Below, piece by piece: positions 11,333-20,084 of a stretch of DNA of 64,000 bases (within the stretch, counting starts at the first letter, position 1; the number at the start of each line of letters is the position of its first letter). A program made the position numbers and the translations under genes. The notes beneath the pieces are model-generated. The model saw nothing but the letters and a program-made list of their open reading frames with translations. It had not been told where the DNA came from and did not search any database. This DNA comes from Marinobacter halodurans (lineage in GTDB: Bacteria > Pseudomonadota > Gammaproteobacteria > Pseudomonadales > Oleiphilaceae), in assembly GCF_004327985.1 (NCBI RefSeq), contig NZ_SJDL01000012.1, forward strand, positions 1-64,000, read 5' to 3'.

Positions 11333-12646
11333 TCAGAGGGCGGAGGTCAGGCTCGCCTCCTGGTCGGACCGGGTCGTTGCGACGACCGAGCGCCCCAGGA
11401 AGATGGATTCGAGGATCTCCTGCGAGCGCACCGCCAGCACCGACAGCAGCGTGTCGCTCAGGCCGTGGCTGATTTCGCAGCAGCCCTGCAGGTAGATGCA
11501 TGACTCGCTGTCCTTCAGCTTGAGGCGGTAGTTGCGGTCCGGCGTAAAGCTCTCGATGTGGTCGCCCAGTCCCGCCAGGAGCTCACGATGCTGGTCGCGC
11601 CGGTAGCCGGTCGCCAGAACCACGGCATCGAAGTCGAGGGCGGATTCGCGGTTGCCCACCAGATCGCGCAGGGCCAGGTGAAGACCGCCCTCACCCGCCT
11701 CCACGCTCGCCACTTCGCGGCGGGTCAGCATCCGGTGACGTTCGTCGCCGCGCAGCTTTTGCAGGTAGAACATCTGGAAGATGCGCTCGATCAGTTCCAG
11801 GTCGACGACCGCGTAGTTGGTATTGCGGAACTCGGCCAGCAAGTCACGGCGGCGCTCCTCGCTCTGCTGGAAAATCTGGTCGATGAACGACGGATTGAAG
11901 ATCTCGTTGACGAAGGGGCTGTCGTCGGACGGCTTCAGCGCCGTGCCCCGCAGGATCATGGATACGTCCACATGAGGGAAGCGGTGGGTCAGGTCCTCGA
12001 AGATTTCCGCAGCACTCTGGCCACCGCCCACCACGGCCACCCGCGCACGCCGGCCGGAGTCCGCCAGCAAGGTTTCGATCCGTCCCCGGTACTGGGAGGA
12101 GTGCAGGACGCGTGGGTCCCTCACCCCTTCAAACGCCGCCGGCACCTGCGGCGCACCGCCCACGCCCAGCACCAGGTTGCGGGCCCGTCTGCAGCGGGTT
12201 TCACCATCCGCATCCCGGGACAGCACTTCGACACCGGTCAGCCTGCCGTCTTCCAGCAGCGGCTCGACGGCCTGTACATGCTGGCCGTAGTGGACCTGAT
12301 CGTCGAACTGGGACGCGGCCCAGCCCAGGTAGTCGTTGTATTCCTCGCGGGTCGGGAAAAAGGTCTGGATGTTGATGAAATCCTCAAGACGGCCCTGTTC
12401 CTTCAGGTAATTGATAAAGGTAAAGCGGCTGCGCGGGTTGCGCAGTGTGGCCAGATCCTTGAGAAATGAGATCTGCATGGTCGAACCGTCGATCAGCATG
12501 CCTTCGTGCCAGTTGAACGCCGGCTTGCGTTCGAGGAAGCACACGTCGGGCGAGCGGGCACCCTGCGCGAATTCCCGGGTGGCTATCGCCAGGGCCAGAT
12601 TGGACGGGCCGAACCCGACGCCTAGATAGTCATGGATGTGACTCAT
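11333..12646 (-). CDS. L-ornithine N5-monooxygenase (hydroxamate siderophore biosynthesis)
   Basis: This 437-residue flavin monooxygenase of the PvdA/SidA/IucD family hydroxylates the ornithine side-chain amine with FAD, NADPH and O2, giving the precursor of hydroxamate iron ligands. Visible motifs are the FAD-binding GVGFGPSN near the N-terminus, the GGGQSAAE NADPH-binding segment mid-protein and the late ATGYRR motif. Ornithine is preferred over lysine because of the overall PvdA-like sequence and the NRPS setting. The ATG is preceded by GGGAGAAAGG; a longer reading would need a TTG with no such site. The NRPS gene follows 76 bases downstream and is probably co-transcribed. No acetyl- or formyltransferase for the hydroxylamine is in the window. 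Confidence 0.94.
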   Translation of the reverse strand: MSHIHDYLGVGFGPSNLALAIATREFAQGARSPDVCFLERKPAFNWHEGMLIDGSTMQISFLKDLATLRNPRSRFTFINYLKEQGRLEDFINIQTFFPTREEYNDYLGWAASQFDDQVHYGQHVQAVEPLLEDGRLTGVEVLSRDADGETRCRRARNLVLGVGGAPQVPAAFEGVRDPRVLHSSQYRGRIETLLADSGRRARVAVVGGGQSAAEIFEDLTHRFPHVDVSMILRGTALKPSDDSPFVNEIFNPSFIDQIFQQSEERRRDLLAEFRNTNYAVVDLELIERIFQMFYLQKLRGDERHRMLTRREVASVEAGEGGLHLALRDLVGNRESALDFDAVVLATGYRRDQHRELLAGLGDHIESFTPDRNYRLKLKDSESCIYLQGCCEISHGLSDTLLSVLAVRSQEILESIFLGRSVVATTRSDQEASLTSAL

Positions 12647-12723
12647 CACCTTTCTCCCGTAGTCGTGAACTGAGATTGAATCCCTTGCTTTCCCGCCCGG
12701 GTCCGATGGCGCCAGACCAAAAA

Positions 12724-12742
12724 GCAAATAATTCTCATTTAC
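12724..12742 (-). promoter_or_regulatory. Candidate Fur box upstream of the ornithine hydroxylase
   Basis: The plus-strand sequence GCAAATAATTCTCATTTAC matches the 19-base Fur consensus GATAATGATAATCATTATC at about 12 positions, counted by eye. It sits roughly 80 bases upstream of the hydroxylase start in an AT-rich patch of an otherwise GC-rich region. The match is weaker than the box upstream of the sigma factor gene. Confidence 0.5.
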
Positions 12743-12745
12743 ATG

Positions 12746-12769
12746 ACGATCAGGAAGGACAGGTGTTTA
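12746..12769 (-). promoter_or_regulatory. Candidate iron-starvation sigma promoter (TAAAC-N16-CGT)
   Basis: Reading the minus strand from 12769, TAAAC is followed by exactly 16 bases and CGT. The element recognised by the iron-starvation sigma factor PvdS in Pseudomonas is TAAAT-N16/17-CGT, so this is one mismatch away. Its orientation and distance (about 100 bases) suit transcription of the hydroxylase-NRPS operon, and a PvdS-like sigma factor is encoded 2 kb upstream. The motif is short, so a chance match remains possible. Confidence 0.4.
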
Positions 12770-12936
12770 AAGGAATATTGAAAGGCCGTCAGCGGCAGGA
12801 AAGGACAGGATGAGGCCGGGCTGAGCAGAATAGCCGGCCGATAGAGGGCTCATGGCCCTGAAACCTTTTGCGACCCGTTGGCCGTAGGTTGATGGGGCGC
12901 CGAAGGTGTGCCATACACCTCCGGGAACCAGGCCCA

Positions 12937-14607
12937 CTACCCCGCCGAACTCACGGCCCGAACCGCATCATCGCTCACCTGCCGGCGCTGCTCGCCGGTC
13001 AGCTCGATCAATTGGCCGCCATCCATCCTGAACAGCCGGTCGGCCTGGTCGAAGTAGTGGTCGTCGTGGGTGATGGCAAACAGGGTCTTGCCACGGGCCT
13101 TCAGCATGGGGATCAACTCTCGATAGAACAGCCGCCGGAACAGCGGGTCCTGGTCCGCAGCCCATTCATCCAGCAGCAGGATGTCCCGCTCCTCCAGCAG
13201 CGCCAGCAGCAGCGCCAGACGCTTGCGCTGACCCTGGGACAGACGGGTATCGGCGATGCGCCCGTCCGCAATCTGCGCCTTGTCCCGCATATGGAGCTGA
13301 TCCAGCCAGTGGTTGACCTGCTCCGGATCGGCATCGACGCCATGCTCGCCAATCAATTGGTCAAACAGGTAGAAATCGGTAAACACCGAGGCAAACAGGC
13401 GGCGGTAGGCGGACCATCCATCGCCGTCAACGGCCACCCCGTCCAACAGGACGTCGCCGGACTGCGGGTGATAGAGCCCGGACAGCAACCGCGCCAGGGT
13501 GGACTTGCCGCTGCCGTTACCCCCCACCAGGAACACCACCTCACCGCGACGCAGCGTCAGGTTCACCGGCCCCACATCAAAGCCGCGTTCGCCCTCCTGC
13601 GCCGGATAGCGGTATTCCGCACCGGCCAGCCGGACCTCCTGCCAGTCGCCGTTGGGGTTGAACATCGGCGGGTCGAACTCCGGGGAGTATTCGGCCAGGG
13701 CCAGGGTATCCAGTTTGTCCAGGGACACCCGGGCCGACATCATCGACGGCAGTGACGCCACCGCCGACACCAGGGGCGTGCGCATGAACAGGATGGTCAA
13801 GGCGTAGGTCGATGCCACCGCCGTGCTCGCCCACCCCAGACCGTTGGCCAGATAGAACGACAGACCGATCGTCCCGAGCACCATGATGTTCGCCCAGTTG
13901 CTGGCAATGCTGTGGTAGCGGTCCGCCAGGGTGACATGCCGCCGATAGGCATCCGCACTGACATCGAATTCGTCGTCGTAGTAACGCCGGGCGCGGTCCC
14001 GGTTCAGGGCCAGCTCCTTTCGACCTTCAATCGCCGCCTGGTAATCCTGGTAGATGCGATCCTCCGACTCCCGCAGGAGCTGCAGGTGCCGATTCAGCCC
14101 TTTCACCAGCACCCAGCCGACCCCCAGGGTGAACATCATCCAGAGCAGGGTCATGGCAAACAGCGGCAGCGACAGCCAGGCCAGGTACACGAACGCGGCG
14201 ACACTCAACGCCAGGCCATACATCAGTTCGGGCAGGTGCACGAACGCGAGGGTGATGTTGCGAATATCGCTGGACAGGCTAGCCAGGATATTCGCCCCAC
14301 CGATGGCTTCCAGCCGCTCGATGCCGGTGTCCAGCACCCGCTTTACCAGCGAGCGGCGCATGGCGTAGACGAAACGGTGACCAATCGCCGTCAGGGCGAC
14401 CTGGGCGCCGGAGGCCATCACCAGCAACAGCAACAGCAGCCCACCGAATTGCCAGAGAATGCCGTCGAGGTTATCCGTCGCCGTCAGCATTCTCTGGTTG
14501 ATAAAAGCAATCACCGCCACGCTCAGCAAGGCACTGGCAATGCTCATCACCAGCGAGCCGCCGAGCGCGCCGGGGTTGTGACTGAAGATCAGTCGGATCA
14601 AACGCAT
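12937..14607 (-). CDS. PvdE/SyrD-type ABC exporter for siderophore peptide
   Basis: This 556-residue half-transporter fuses an N-terminal membrane domain (about six hydrophobic helices within residues 1-310) to an ATP-binding domain. Walker A (GGNGSGKS) is near residue 362, the signature LSQGQRKR near 455 and Walker B (ILLLDEW) near 475. It resembles the cyclic-peptide exporter family to which PvdE belongs, whose members move acylated siderophore precursors from cytoplasm to periplasm. The start ATG is preceded by AGGAAA. It lies 23 bases after the sigma factor gene on the same strand, so the two are probably co-transcribed. Substrate assignment to the lipopeptide made next door is inference from context. 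Confidence 0.92.
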   Translation of the reverse strand: MRLIRLIFSHNPGALGGSLVMSIASALLSVAVIAFINQRMLTATDNLDGILWQFGGLLLLLLVMASGAQVALTAIGHRFVYAMRRSLVKRVLDTGIERLEAIGGANILASLSSDIRNITLAFVHLPELMYGLALSVAAFVYLAWLSLPLFAMTLLWMMFTLGVGWVLVKGLNRHLQLLRESEDRIYQDYQAAIEGRKELALNRDRARRYYDDEFDVSADAYRRHVTLADRYHSIASNWANIMVLGTIGLSFYLANGLGWASTAVASTYALTILFMRTPLVSAVASLPSMMSARVSLDKLDTLALAEYSPEFDPPMFNPNGDWQEVRLAGAEYRYPAQEGERGFDVGPVNLTLRRGEVVFLVGGNGSGKSTLARLLSGLYHPQSGDVLLDGVAVDGDGWSAYRRLFASVFTDFYLFDQLIGEHGVDADPEQVNHWLDQLHMRDKAQIADGRIADTRLSQGQRKRLALLLALLEERDILLLDEWAADQDPLFRRLFYRELIPMLKARGKTLFAITHDDHYFDQADRLFRMDGGQLIELTGEQRRQVSDDAVRAVSSAG

Positions 14608-14630
14608 GATAATTTTCCTGGTTCGGACAT

Positions 14631-15224
14631 TCAGGCCGTCCGACCGGCTTCCAGCCGGTTACGGCAATGAGCGAGGGTATCCCGCAGCATAAAATTCACC
14701 AGCGTCGGCGACACACCCAGGTGCCGGGCAACGTCCCGCTGCGTCCTGCCCTCAAGCCGGCTTAGCACCAGCACCCGCTGCATCCGCGCCGGCAGTTCCG
14801 CCAGTGCGGCCAGCACCTGTTGCAGAGCATCGCTGCCAACCATCCGCTGCTCAGGCGAGGCGGAGGGTGGCGCCGGTTCCTGCGCCATCAGGCTGCTGCA
14901 GGCACTGTGGCGTTTCTCCAGCGACAGTCGACGCAGCCGGTCGATCGCCAGGTTGCGCACCACCCGGAACAGGTACCGCCCTTCATCCTGGACACCCCGG
15001 CCCGTTCCCTGCTCCCAGAGTTTGAGAAACGCATCCTGAACCACATCCTCGGCCCGCGACCGGCACCCCATCATCACCTGCGCGGAATCGATCAGCAGCC
15101 GCTCGTATTCCCGGTAGGCCGCCAGCAACCGCCGGCGCTGCTCCGCCAATTCGTCCCGTCCGAGCGGGTGCACACCCAGACGACACCCCTTTTGATATGC
15201 CAGTTCTTGTCTGTAGGAACCCAT
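14631..15224 (-). CDS. ECF sigma factor, PvdS/FecI-like (iron starvation)
   Basis: This is a 197-residue sigma-70 family ECF factor. Region 2 carries GCRSRAEDVVQDAF near residues 54-67, very close to the equivalent stretch of PvdS. Region 4 is a helix-turn-helix in the last 60 residues (EGRTQRDVARHLGVS). PvdS-type factors direct RNA polymerase to siderophore genes when iron is low. It is the first gene of the cluster and lies behind a near-perfect Fur box, giving the usual cascade of Fur repressing the sigma factor. No anti-sigma factor or TonB receptor gene is adjacent, unlike FecI-FecR-FecA sets, which favours a PvdS-like role. The ribosome site before the ATG is weak. Confidence 0.92.
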   Translation of the reverse strand: MGSYRQELAYQKGCRLGVHPLGRDELAEQRRRLLAAYREYERLLIDSAQVMMGCRSRAEDVVQDAFLKLWEQGTGRGVQDEGRYLFRVVRNLAIDRLRRLSLEKRHSACSSLMAQEPAPPSASPEQRMVGSDALQQVLAALAELPARMQRVLVLSRLEGRTQRDVARHLGVSPTLVNFMLRDTLAHCRNRLEAGRTA

Positions 15225-15253
15225 AAATCCGTCCGTGGGCTTCGAATTTATTT

Positions 15254-15272
15254 AATGATAATTATTATCATT
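15254..15272. promoter_or_regulatory. Fur box upstream of the ECF sigma factor gene
   Basis: AATGATAATTATTATCATT is an almost perfect palindrome that agrees closely with the 19-base Fur consensus. It lies 30-48 bases before the sigma factor start inside an AT-rich promoter region. Fe(II)-Fur binding here would block transcription of the sigma factor and exporter genes, and so indirectly of the whole cluster. Confidence 0.88.
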
Positions 15273-15351
15273 TGACTTCGTATTACAATACGTAGCTACA
15301 AAAGTCATATCCGCAGGCGGGGTTTGGCGCCAAATTTTGGCGGCAGAAGGG

Positions 15352-15380
15352 TTGACAGCTTTGCGCAAAATCCCGAGAAT
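15352..15380 (+). promoter_or_regulatory. Sigma-70 promoter of tRNA-Met
   Basis: TTGACA (15352-15357) is followed after 17 bases by GAGAAT (15375-15380). The -35 element is a perfect match and the -10 element matches at four of six positions. The mature tRNA begins 38 bases downstream. Confidence 0.6.
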
Positions 15381-15417
15381 ACGCGCCTCGTTGAGAGCGC
15401 TAAGCTCTGGGCGAAAT

Positions 15418-15494
15418 GGCAAGGTAGCTCAGCTGGTTAGAGCACGGCACTCATAATGCCGGGGTCGGCGGTTCGACTCCGCCCCTTGCTACCA
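15418..15494 (+). tRNA. tRNA-Met(CAT), elongator type
   Basis: The cloverleaf can be drawn by eye: acceptor strand GGCAAGG, a D arm with AGCTCAGCTGGTTAGAGC, an anticodon arm CGGCA-CTCATAA-TGCCG giving anticodon CAT, a T arm with GGTTCGACTCC, and an encoded CCA end. The sequence follows the elongator methionine tRNA pattern rather than the initiator. The first acceptor pair is G-U rather than G-C. A tRNA-Ile2 with a modified CAT anticodon is less likely. Confidence 0.93.
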
Positions 15495-15500
15495 GCATTC

Positions 15501-15536
15501 AAAAAGGCCCCTCGCGAAAGCGTGGGGCCTTTTTTA
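15501..15536 (+). terminator. Rho-independent terminator after tRNA-Met
   Basis: AAAAAGGCCCC-T-CGC, a GAAA tetraloop, and GCG-T-GGGGCC form a strong stem with one T-T mismatch, followed by six T residues. It lies seven bases after the tRNA CCA end. Confidence 0.9.
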
Positions 15537-15540
15537 ATGC

Positions 15541-15678
15541 TCGACAAAAAGCGAGTTGGACCGCCGAAGGGGGTTCGACCGGAGCACGCGCAGCGTGCGG
15601 AGGAACGTCGGAGCGAACGCGACGACGGCCCTTCACCCTGACGGGCCGCAGGCCCGTGTACGCCACCGAACGCTCACC
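15541..15678. repeat. Cluster of three short palindromes between the tRNA terminator and the GGDEF gene
   Basis: Three hairpins follow one another: GCACGC-GCA-GCGTGC at 15584-15598, CGTCG with CGACG at 15606-15624, and ACGGGCC-GCA-GGCCCGT at 15641-15657. The first and third share a GCA triloop. No open frame with a plausible start uses this region. It may be a short repetitive extragenic element or simply GC-rich spacer. Confidence 0.4.
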
Positions 15679-17106
15679 TCAACCATAGTGCTCATCCCCC
15701 ACCGCCAGGCAAATACGGTTTCGGCCGCTGCTCTTGGCCCGATACATGGCCTCATCGGCCCGGTTGACCACGGTATCCCGATCGTCGTCGCTGCGCGCGA
15801 TAGCCAGGCCGATGCTCATGGTCAACGTGATCCGCTGGCCTTTGCGGGTAAAGCCGATGGTTCGCAGGCTGTCGGCGAGGCGTTCGAGAAAATTCCATGC
15901 TCCGGCAAGATCGGTTTCCGGCATCAGAATCAGGAATTCCTCGCCGCCCCAGCGGGCGGTGACATCGGTGGCTCGCGACAGTTCACGCACCTTGTCTGCA
16001 AACAGCTCGAGGGCTACATCGCCTGCCGCGTGACCGTACTGGTCGTTGATTGACTTGAAGTGGTCGAAATCGAGCAGCACAACAGCCAGGGTATTGCCAT
16101 AGCGCCTGGAACGGTCGAGCTCGGCATCCAGACGCTCCTCCATGTAACGCCGATTGAACATGCCGGTCAGGGCGTCGGTGCGGGCACGCACTTCCAGTTC
16201 CAGTCGGGCCTCTTCCAGTTTCTGGACGTCGGCCCGCCGGGCCAACTCGTGACCGACCCACTGGGCGAACAGCCGGACCAGCTCGATATCCTGGTTCGAG
16301 AATGGCGTCGTCGGCTCGGGACTGGAGAAGTTCAGGGTGCCGTAGCGTTCGCCGTCCACGAAGATGGTCGCGCCCAGATAGGCCTCCAACTGGAAGTTGA
16401 TATAACAGGGATGGCTCCGGATCTCGCTTTCGCCGGCATGGAAGAAGCCGCGCACATCGTCAACGTTGTATACATGGCTGCAGTAGATTTCTGCGAAACG
16501 GAAAGTCATGCCCGGTTTCAGCACACCGTCCGGGTCAATCACCCGCATCACGGTGCAGGTATCTCCGGCGATGTGGCTGAATACGCCAATGGGCAGCCCG
16601 AAATGCTCGGTACCCAAGCGGAGGATGGCGTCGATCCGTTCCTCGAAACCCAGCTCACGGGACGTGGTGATGGTATGGAGCTGGCTCAGGGTGTGCTCCG
16701 TTGCCAGTCGATGCGTCACATCCCGGATGAACACCAGAAAGAGCAGGTTCTGCCGCTCCGGACTGTCGATGGGCGCGACCAGGGTTTCGCCATCGAATGA
16801 CTGACCGCTTTTGCGACGATAGTTGATGACAACCGTCTTGTCTTCCGGATCGGCGTCTGTATCCATCGAGTCTGTGCCCTGGAGCTCAATGGCATCGGCA
16901 GGATCGGCGTAGAGCATTCGAGCCTTCTGCCCGACCAGTTCGACCTCGTCGTAGCCGAACATGTCGCAGGCCTTACGGTTGACCATTGCAATCCGGTGTT
17001 CGGCGTCTGCAGCGATCACGGCAACGTCCATGTTGGCAAACACGAAAGGCAACACACCGCTCAATGCCGATAACGATGTGTCCTTAAATACGGATGTCAG
17101 TGGCAT
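15679..17106 (-). CDS. Diguanylate cyclase with PAS and GAF sensor domains
   Basis: The protein has about 475 residues: PAS domain (roughly 18-130, with an FGYDEVELVGQ-type signature), GAF domain (about 145-300) and C-terminal GGDEF domain. The active-site loop is RWGGEEF near residue 383, so cyclase activity making c-di-GMP from two GTP is expected. RATD five residues before the loop fits the inhibitory I-site. No membrane segment is seen, so sensing is probably cytoplasmic. The start at 17106 has GAGAG eight bases before it; an alternative ATG at 17136 adds ten residues but has AGG directly adjacent. It is a single gene convergent with the tRNA. Confidence 0.92.
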   Translation of the reverse strand: MPLTSVFKDTSLSALSGVLPFVFANMDVAVIAADAEHRIAMVNRKACDMFGYDEVELVGQKARMLYADPADAIELQGTDSMDTDADPEDKTVVINYRRKSGQSFDGETLVAPIDSPERQNLLFLVFIRDVTHRLATEHTLSQLHTITTSRELGFEERIDAILRLGTEHFGLPIGVFSHIAGDTCTVMRVIDPDGVLKPGMTFRFAEIYCSHVYNVDDVRGFFHAGESEIRSHPCYINFQLEAYLGATIFVDGERYGTLNFSSPEPTTPFSNQDIELVRLFAQWVGHELARRADVQKLEEARLELEVRARTDALTGMFNRRYMEERLDAELDRSRRYGNTLAVVLLDFDHFKSINDQYGHAAGDVALELFADKVRELSRATDVTARWGGEEFLILMPETDLAGAWNFLERLADSLRTIGFTRKGQRITLTMSIGLAIARSDDDRDTVVNRADEAMYRAKSSGRNRICLAVGDEHYG

Positions 17107-17443
17107 AAACAGTACTCTCGCCCACACGCCTTCCATCCTGGCGATTCACAGCAGCTTCCATAAAGCGGCCAGGTTCTGGTCCTGTTATCGGTTAGCAACG
17201 TCGAAACTCGATACATCAATGATCTTTCCAGTATACCGTATGCGATGATCCGGACGGACGGCGCCCGTCCCGGCCGATCCCGTCGCCGGGTTTCACCGTC
17301 GTTTGAAATACAGACACGGTAAAACTACGCATTCACCGCTTCATTGCAAATCGCTAAAAAGGCAACATCCAACGCTGTTGAGGACGACCTCACCCATCCC
17401 GGGACTCGAATGCGGGACGACCCGCCTTGTCTGGAGCCCTGCA

Positions 17444-17914
17444 ATGCGCACCACCAAAGACCGGATCAGGCAAGCCGTCAGTTTCGAACTGATTGGCCTG
17501 CTGCTGGTCATCCCCCTGGCCTCCTGGGCCTTCGACCTGCCGTTGAGCGATACCGGCGTTCTGGGCCTGATTGGAGCGTCACTGGCCACCGGCTGGAACT
17601 ATGTATTCAACCTGCTGTTCGATCACGGATTGAAGCGTTGGAAAGGCACCACCCGGAAGGGTTTCCGGATGCGCCTGATCCATGCAATCAGCTTCGAGGC
17701 CGGGTTGATGCTGGCGTTCCTGCCCATTGTGGCCTGGTGGCTGGGCGTGGGGCTGATTGAGGCGCTGGTGATGGACCTGTCGTTCGTGCTGTTCTACCTG
17801 GTGTACGCCTTTGCATTCACCTGGGCGTATGACACCGTCTTTCCCGACGCGGATGCGGCACCCGCAGGAAAGCCCCGGCAGGACGCGCCTTCGCTGTCGT
17901 CCCTACGCTCATAA
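17444..17914 (+). CDS. PACE-family small efflux protein (bacterial transmembrane pair)
   Basis: This 156-residue membrane protein has four predicted helices arranged as two similar pairs. Each pair opens with a related R-x-x-x-A-x-SFE motif (DRIRQAVSFELIG and MRLIHAISFEAGL), the hallmark of the PACE/AceI family. Members export biguanides and related cationic compounds, with short-chain diamines as suspected natural substrates. The conserved acidic residue in helix 1 is present (SFE). The start is the ATG preceded by GGAG; an upstream extension would add 47 unrelated residues. A short GC-rich hairpin follows the stop. Substrate is unknown here. Confidence 0.85.
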   Translation: MRTTKDRIRQAVSFELIGLLLVIPLASWAFDLPLSDTGVLGLIGASLATGWNYVFNLLFDHGLKRWKGTTRKGFRMRLIHAISFEAGLMLAFLPIVAWWLGVGLIEALVMDLSFVLFYLVYAFAFTWAYDTVFPDADAAPAGKPRQDAPSLSSLRS

Positions 17915-18171
17915 GCCGGGGGCAAGTGCCCCTGGTTTCACGACGCAACCTTCTCCGGGAACGGCACGACGCCAGGCCGGTTCATATCGATCACCTCCCG
18001 GCGCGGATACCCCATCCAGCGCGAATCACCGTTGCAACTCTTTACGGACTGACGACATGGCGTTGCCGTTTTTCACTTTCCAATCCAAAGGGTCGTTACT
18101 AAAGTGTTGATATACAGGACGCCGTTGCAATCCCGCAAAAGGCTGCCCGTCGGCCACCTGGAGAACCATCC

Positions 18172-19842
18172 GTGAATGCTTTCCTGAACCAGTTTTCCCT
18201 GAAAATCAAAATCGTCGGGATTGCAGTAACCATCCTGATCATCTTCCTGGCCAGCGCCGGCTACGCCATCTACTCGATCTCCAGCATCGGCAAGGAACTG
18301 GCGCTGGTGTCGGACAAGGACATCCCCCTGGCCGACTCGCTCTCGCGCATTACCGAACACCAACTGCGTCAGACCATCGCCTACGAGGCCGGCTATCGCG
18401 CGGCGCTCTCCGGTGACGGCGACAAGCAGGCCCTGGCCACGGCCCGGAATCGGTTCGATGCCCTGTCCGGCCAGATAGACGACGAAATCCGGCAGGCGCG
18501 TGCCATGGCGGCGGATCCCGGTGCAAACGCAGACGCCCGTTTGCGCGAGGAGCTCGATACCGTGCGTGAACAACTCAGCGGGATTGCGAAGGCCCACGAG
18601 CGTTTTGAACAGCACGTCGATGAGGCATTCACAGCCTTTGCAGCGGGCGACCTGGAACGGGCCGGTGATCTGGCCGGTGACATCGATCAGGCCGCCAGTC
18701 AACTCGACGACGGGCTGGCCGAACTGCACGAAGACGTGGCCGGATTCACCGAGCGCAGCGCCCAGGCAGCCGAGGCACATGAACAGTCGGCCCTGGCCAC
18801 CCTGGCCGCCCTGGTGGCGATCAGCACGCTGGTTGGGCTGCTGGTGAGCTGGGTGGTGGCGAACGCCATCGTCCGCGGCATCCGCCGGGCCATCGTGACT
18901 GCATCCGGCGACCTGACCCAGGAGATCCATGTCGACAGCAAGGATGAAGTCGGGGAACTGCTCCACGCCATGAACGGCCTGCGCCAGAAACTGCTGGACA
19001 TGATCAGCCAGATTTCCGCCATCACCGCGCAGTTGGCGGCCGCCTCGGAAGAGATGGCCGTCATCACGGAACAGACCGGTCGCACCATCGACGAGCAGTC
19101 TTCCGAGACCGAACAGCTCGCCACCGCCATGAACCAACTGGCCAGCACCGCCCAGGAGATCGCGCGCAACGTCAGTGACACGGCCCAGTCGGTCAACGAG
19201 GCCACCGAGCACGCCAATGACGGCCGGGCCACGGTGGAGAAAAGCATCCAGGAGATCTCCAAGCTGGCCGACGATATCGAACAGTCAGCCCAGGCCATCC
19301 GCCAGCTGGAAGAGACCAGCACAACGATTGGCAACGTACTGGAAGTGATCCAGGCGATTGCCGAGCAGACCAACCTGCTGGCGTTGAACGCGGCGATTGA
19401 GGCCGCCCGGGCCGGCGATCAGGGACGCGGTTTTGCCGTGGTGGCCGACGAGGTACGGGCGCTGGCCAGCCGGACCCACGAATCCACCAAGGAAATCGAC
19501 GCCATGATCAACCAGTTGCAGTCCGTGTCGCACAAAGCGGTCGCCTCCATGGACAGCAACCGCCAGCAGGTCAGCCGCACGGTGGACTATGCCTCCGAAG
19601 CCGGTACCCAGCTCACCACCATCACCCAGGTGACGGCCCGCATCAACGACATGACCCGGCAGATCGCCAGCGCGTCGGAAGAACAGGTGGGCGTGACCGA
19701 GGAAATCAACAAGAACATCGTGCAGCTCAATACCATGTCGGAGCAGACGGCCCAGGGTGCAGAGGAAACCGCCACCGCCGGCCGTGACCTGACCCGCATG
19801 GCCAGCGAACTGCAGTCGATCGTCGCCCAGTTCCAGGTCTGA
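18172..19842 (+). CDS. Methyl-accepting chemotaxis protein
   Basis: This 556-residue chemoreceptor has TM1 near residues 12-34, a periplasmic helical sensor region of about 170 residues (four-helix-bundle type, many Ala/Glu-rich helices), TM2 near 205-230, a HAMP-like linker and a long cytoplasmic coiled-coil. The signalling hairpin [20 protein letters not shown] lies near residue 395, with [10 protein letters not shown] after it. It should signal to CheA/CheW in the inner membrane. The GTG start is preceded by GGAG ten bases upstream. There are no chemotaxis neighbours. The ligand cannot be predicted. Confidence 0.94.
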   Translation: MNAFLNQFSLKIKIVGIAVTILIIFLASAGYAIYSISSIGKELALVSDKDIPLADSLSRITEHQLRQTIAYEAGYRAALSGDGDKQALATARNRFDALSGQIDDEIRQARAMAADPGANADARLREELDTVREQLSGIAKAHERFEQHVDEAFTAFAAGDLERAGDLAGDIDQAASQLDDGLAELHEDVAGFTERSAQAAEAHEQSALATLAALVAISTLVGLLVSWVVANAIVRGIRRAIVTASGDLTQEIHVDSKDEVGELLHAMNGLRQKLLDMISQISAITAQLAAASEEMAVITEQTGRTIDEQSSETEQLATAMNQLASTAQEIARNVSDTAQSVNEATEHANDGRATVEKSIQEISKLADDIEQSAQAIRQLEETSTTIGNVLEVIQAIAEQTNLLALNAAIEAARAGDQGRGFAVVADEVRALASRTHESTKEIDAMINQLQSVSHKAVASMDSNRQQVSRTVDYASEAGTQLTTITQVTARINDMTRQIASASEEQVGVTEEINKNIVQLNTMSEQTAQGAEETATAGRDLTRMASELQSIVAQFQV

Positions 19843-20084
19843 TACGCGTTAACGCACGTCAGGTGGAAAGCCCGGGCACCGCACATTCACGGCGGCTTCC
19901 GGGTGTCATCACCGCCACCGCATCCTGCCCATCCATGACGCCGGTATGACCCTCCCGGATTGCCGGGTTTGTTCGATATCATGACGGCTCGACAGACCGG
20001 ATGACGACGCTGATTTGAATTTGCACGGCACTGACGGATAATGGCTCGTCAACACCGCCAACCGACCATCGCAACCCCATCGCC

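Larger units (their letters stand above)
12647..12936 (-). promoter_or_regulatory. Intergenic promoter region of the hydroxylase-NRPS operon
   Basis: These 290 bases separate the exporter gene from the hydroxylase gene and contain no plausible coding region. Two candidate control sites lie about 80-120 bases before the hydroxylase start: a Fur-like sequence and a TAAAC-N16-CGT sequence resembling the PvdS-recognised box. They are listed separately. The arrangement suggests a second promoter inside the siderophore cluster rather than simple read-through from the sigma-exporter unit. Confidence 0.5.

Noticed and set aside
15225-15300. AT-rich stretch as a replication or attachment site
   Set aside because: The palindrome matches the Fur box and the region is fully explained as the sigma factor promoter.
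18073-19212. 379-codon minus-strand open frame rich in Gly, His and Gln
   Set aside because: Antisense shadow of the chemoreceptor gene.
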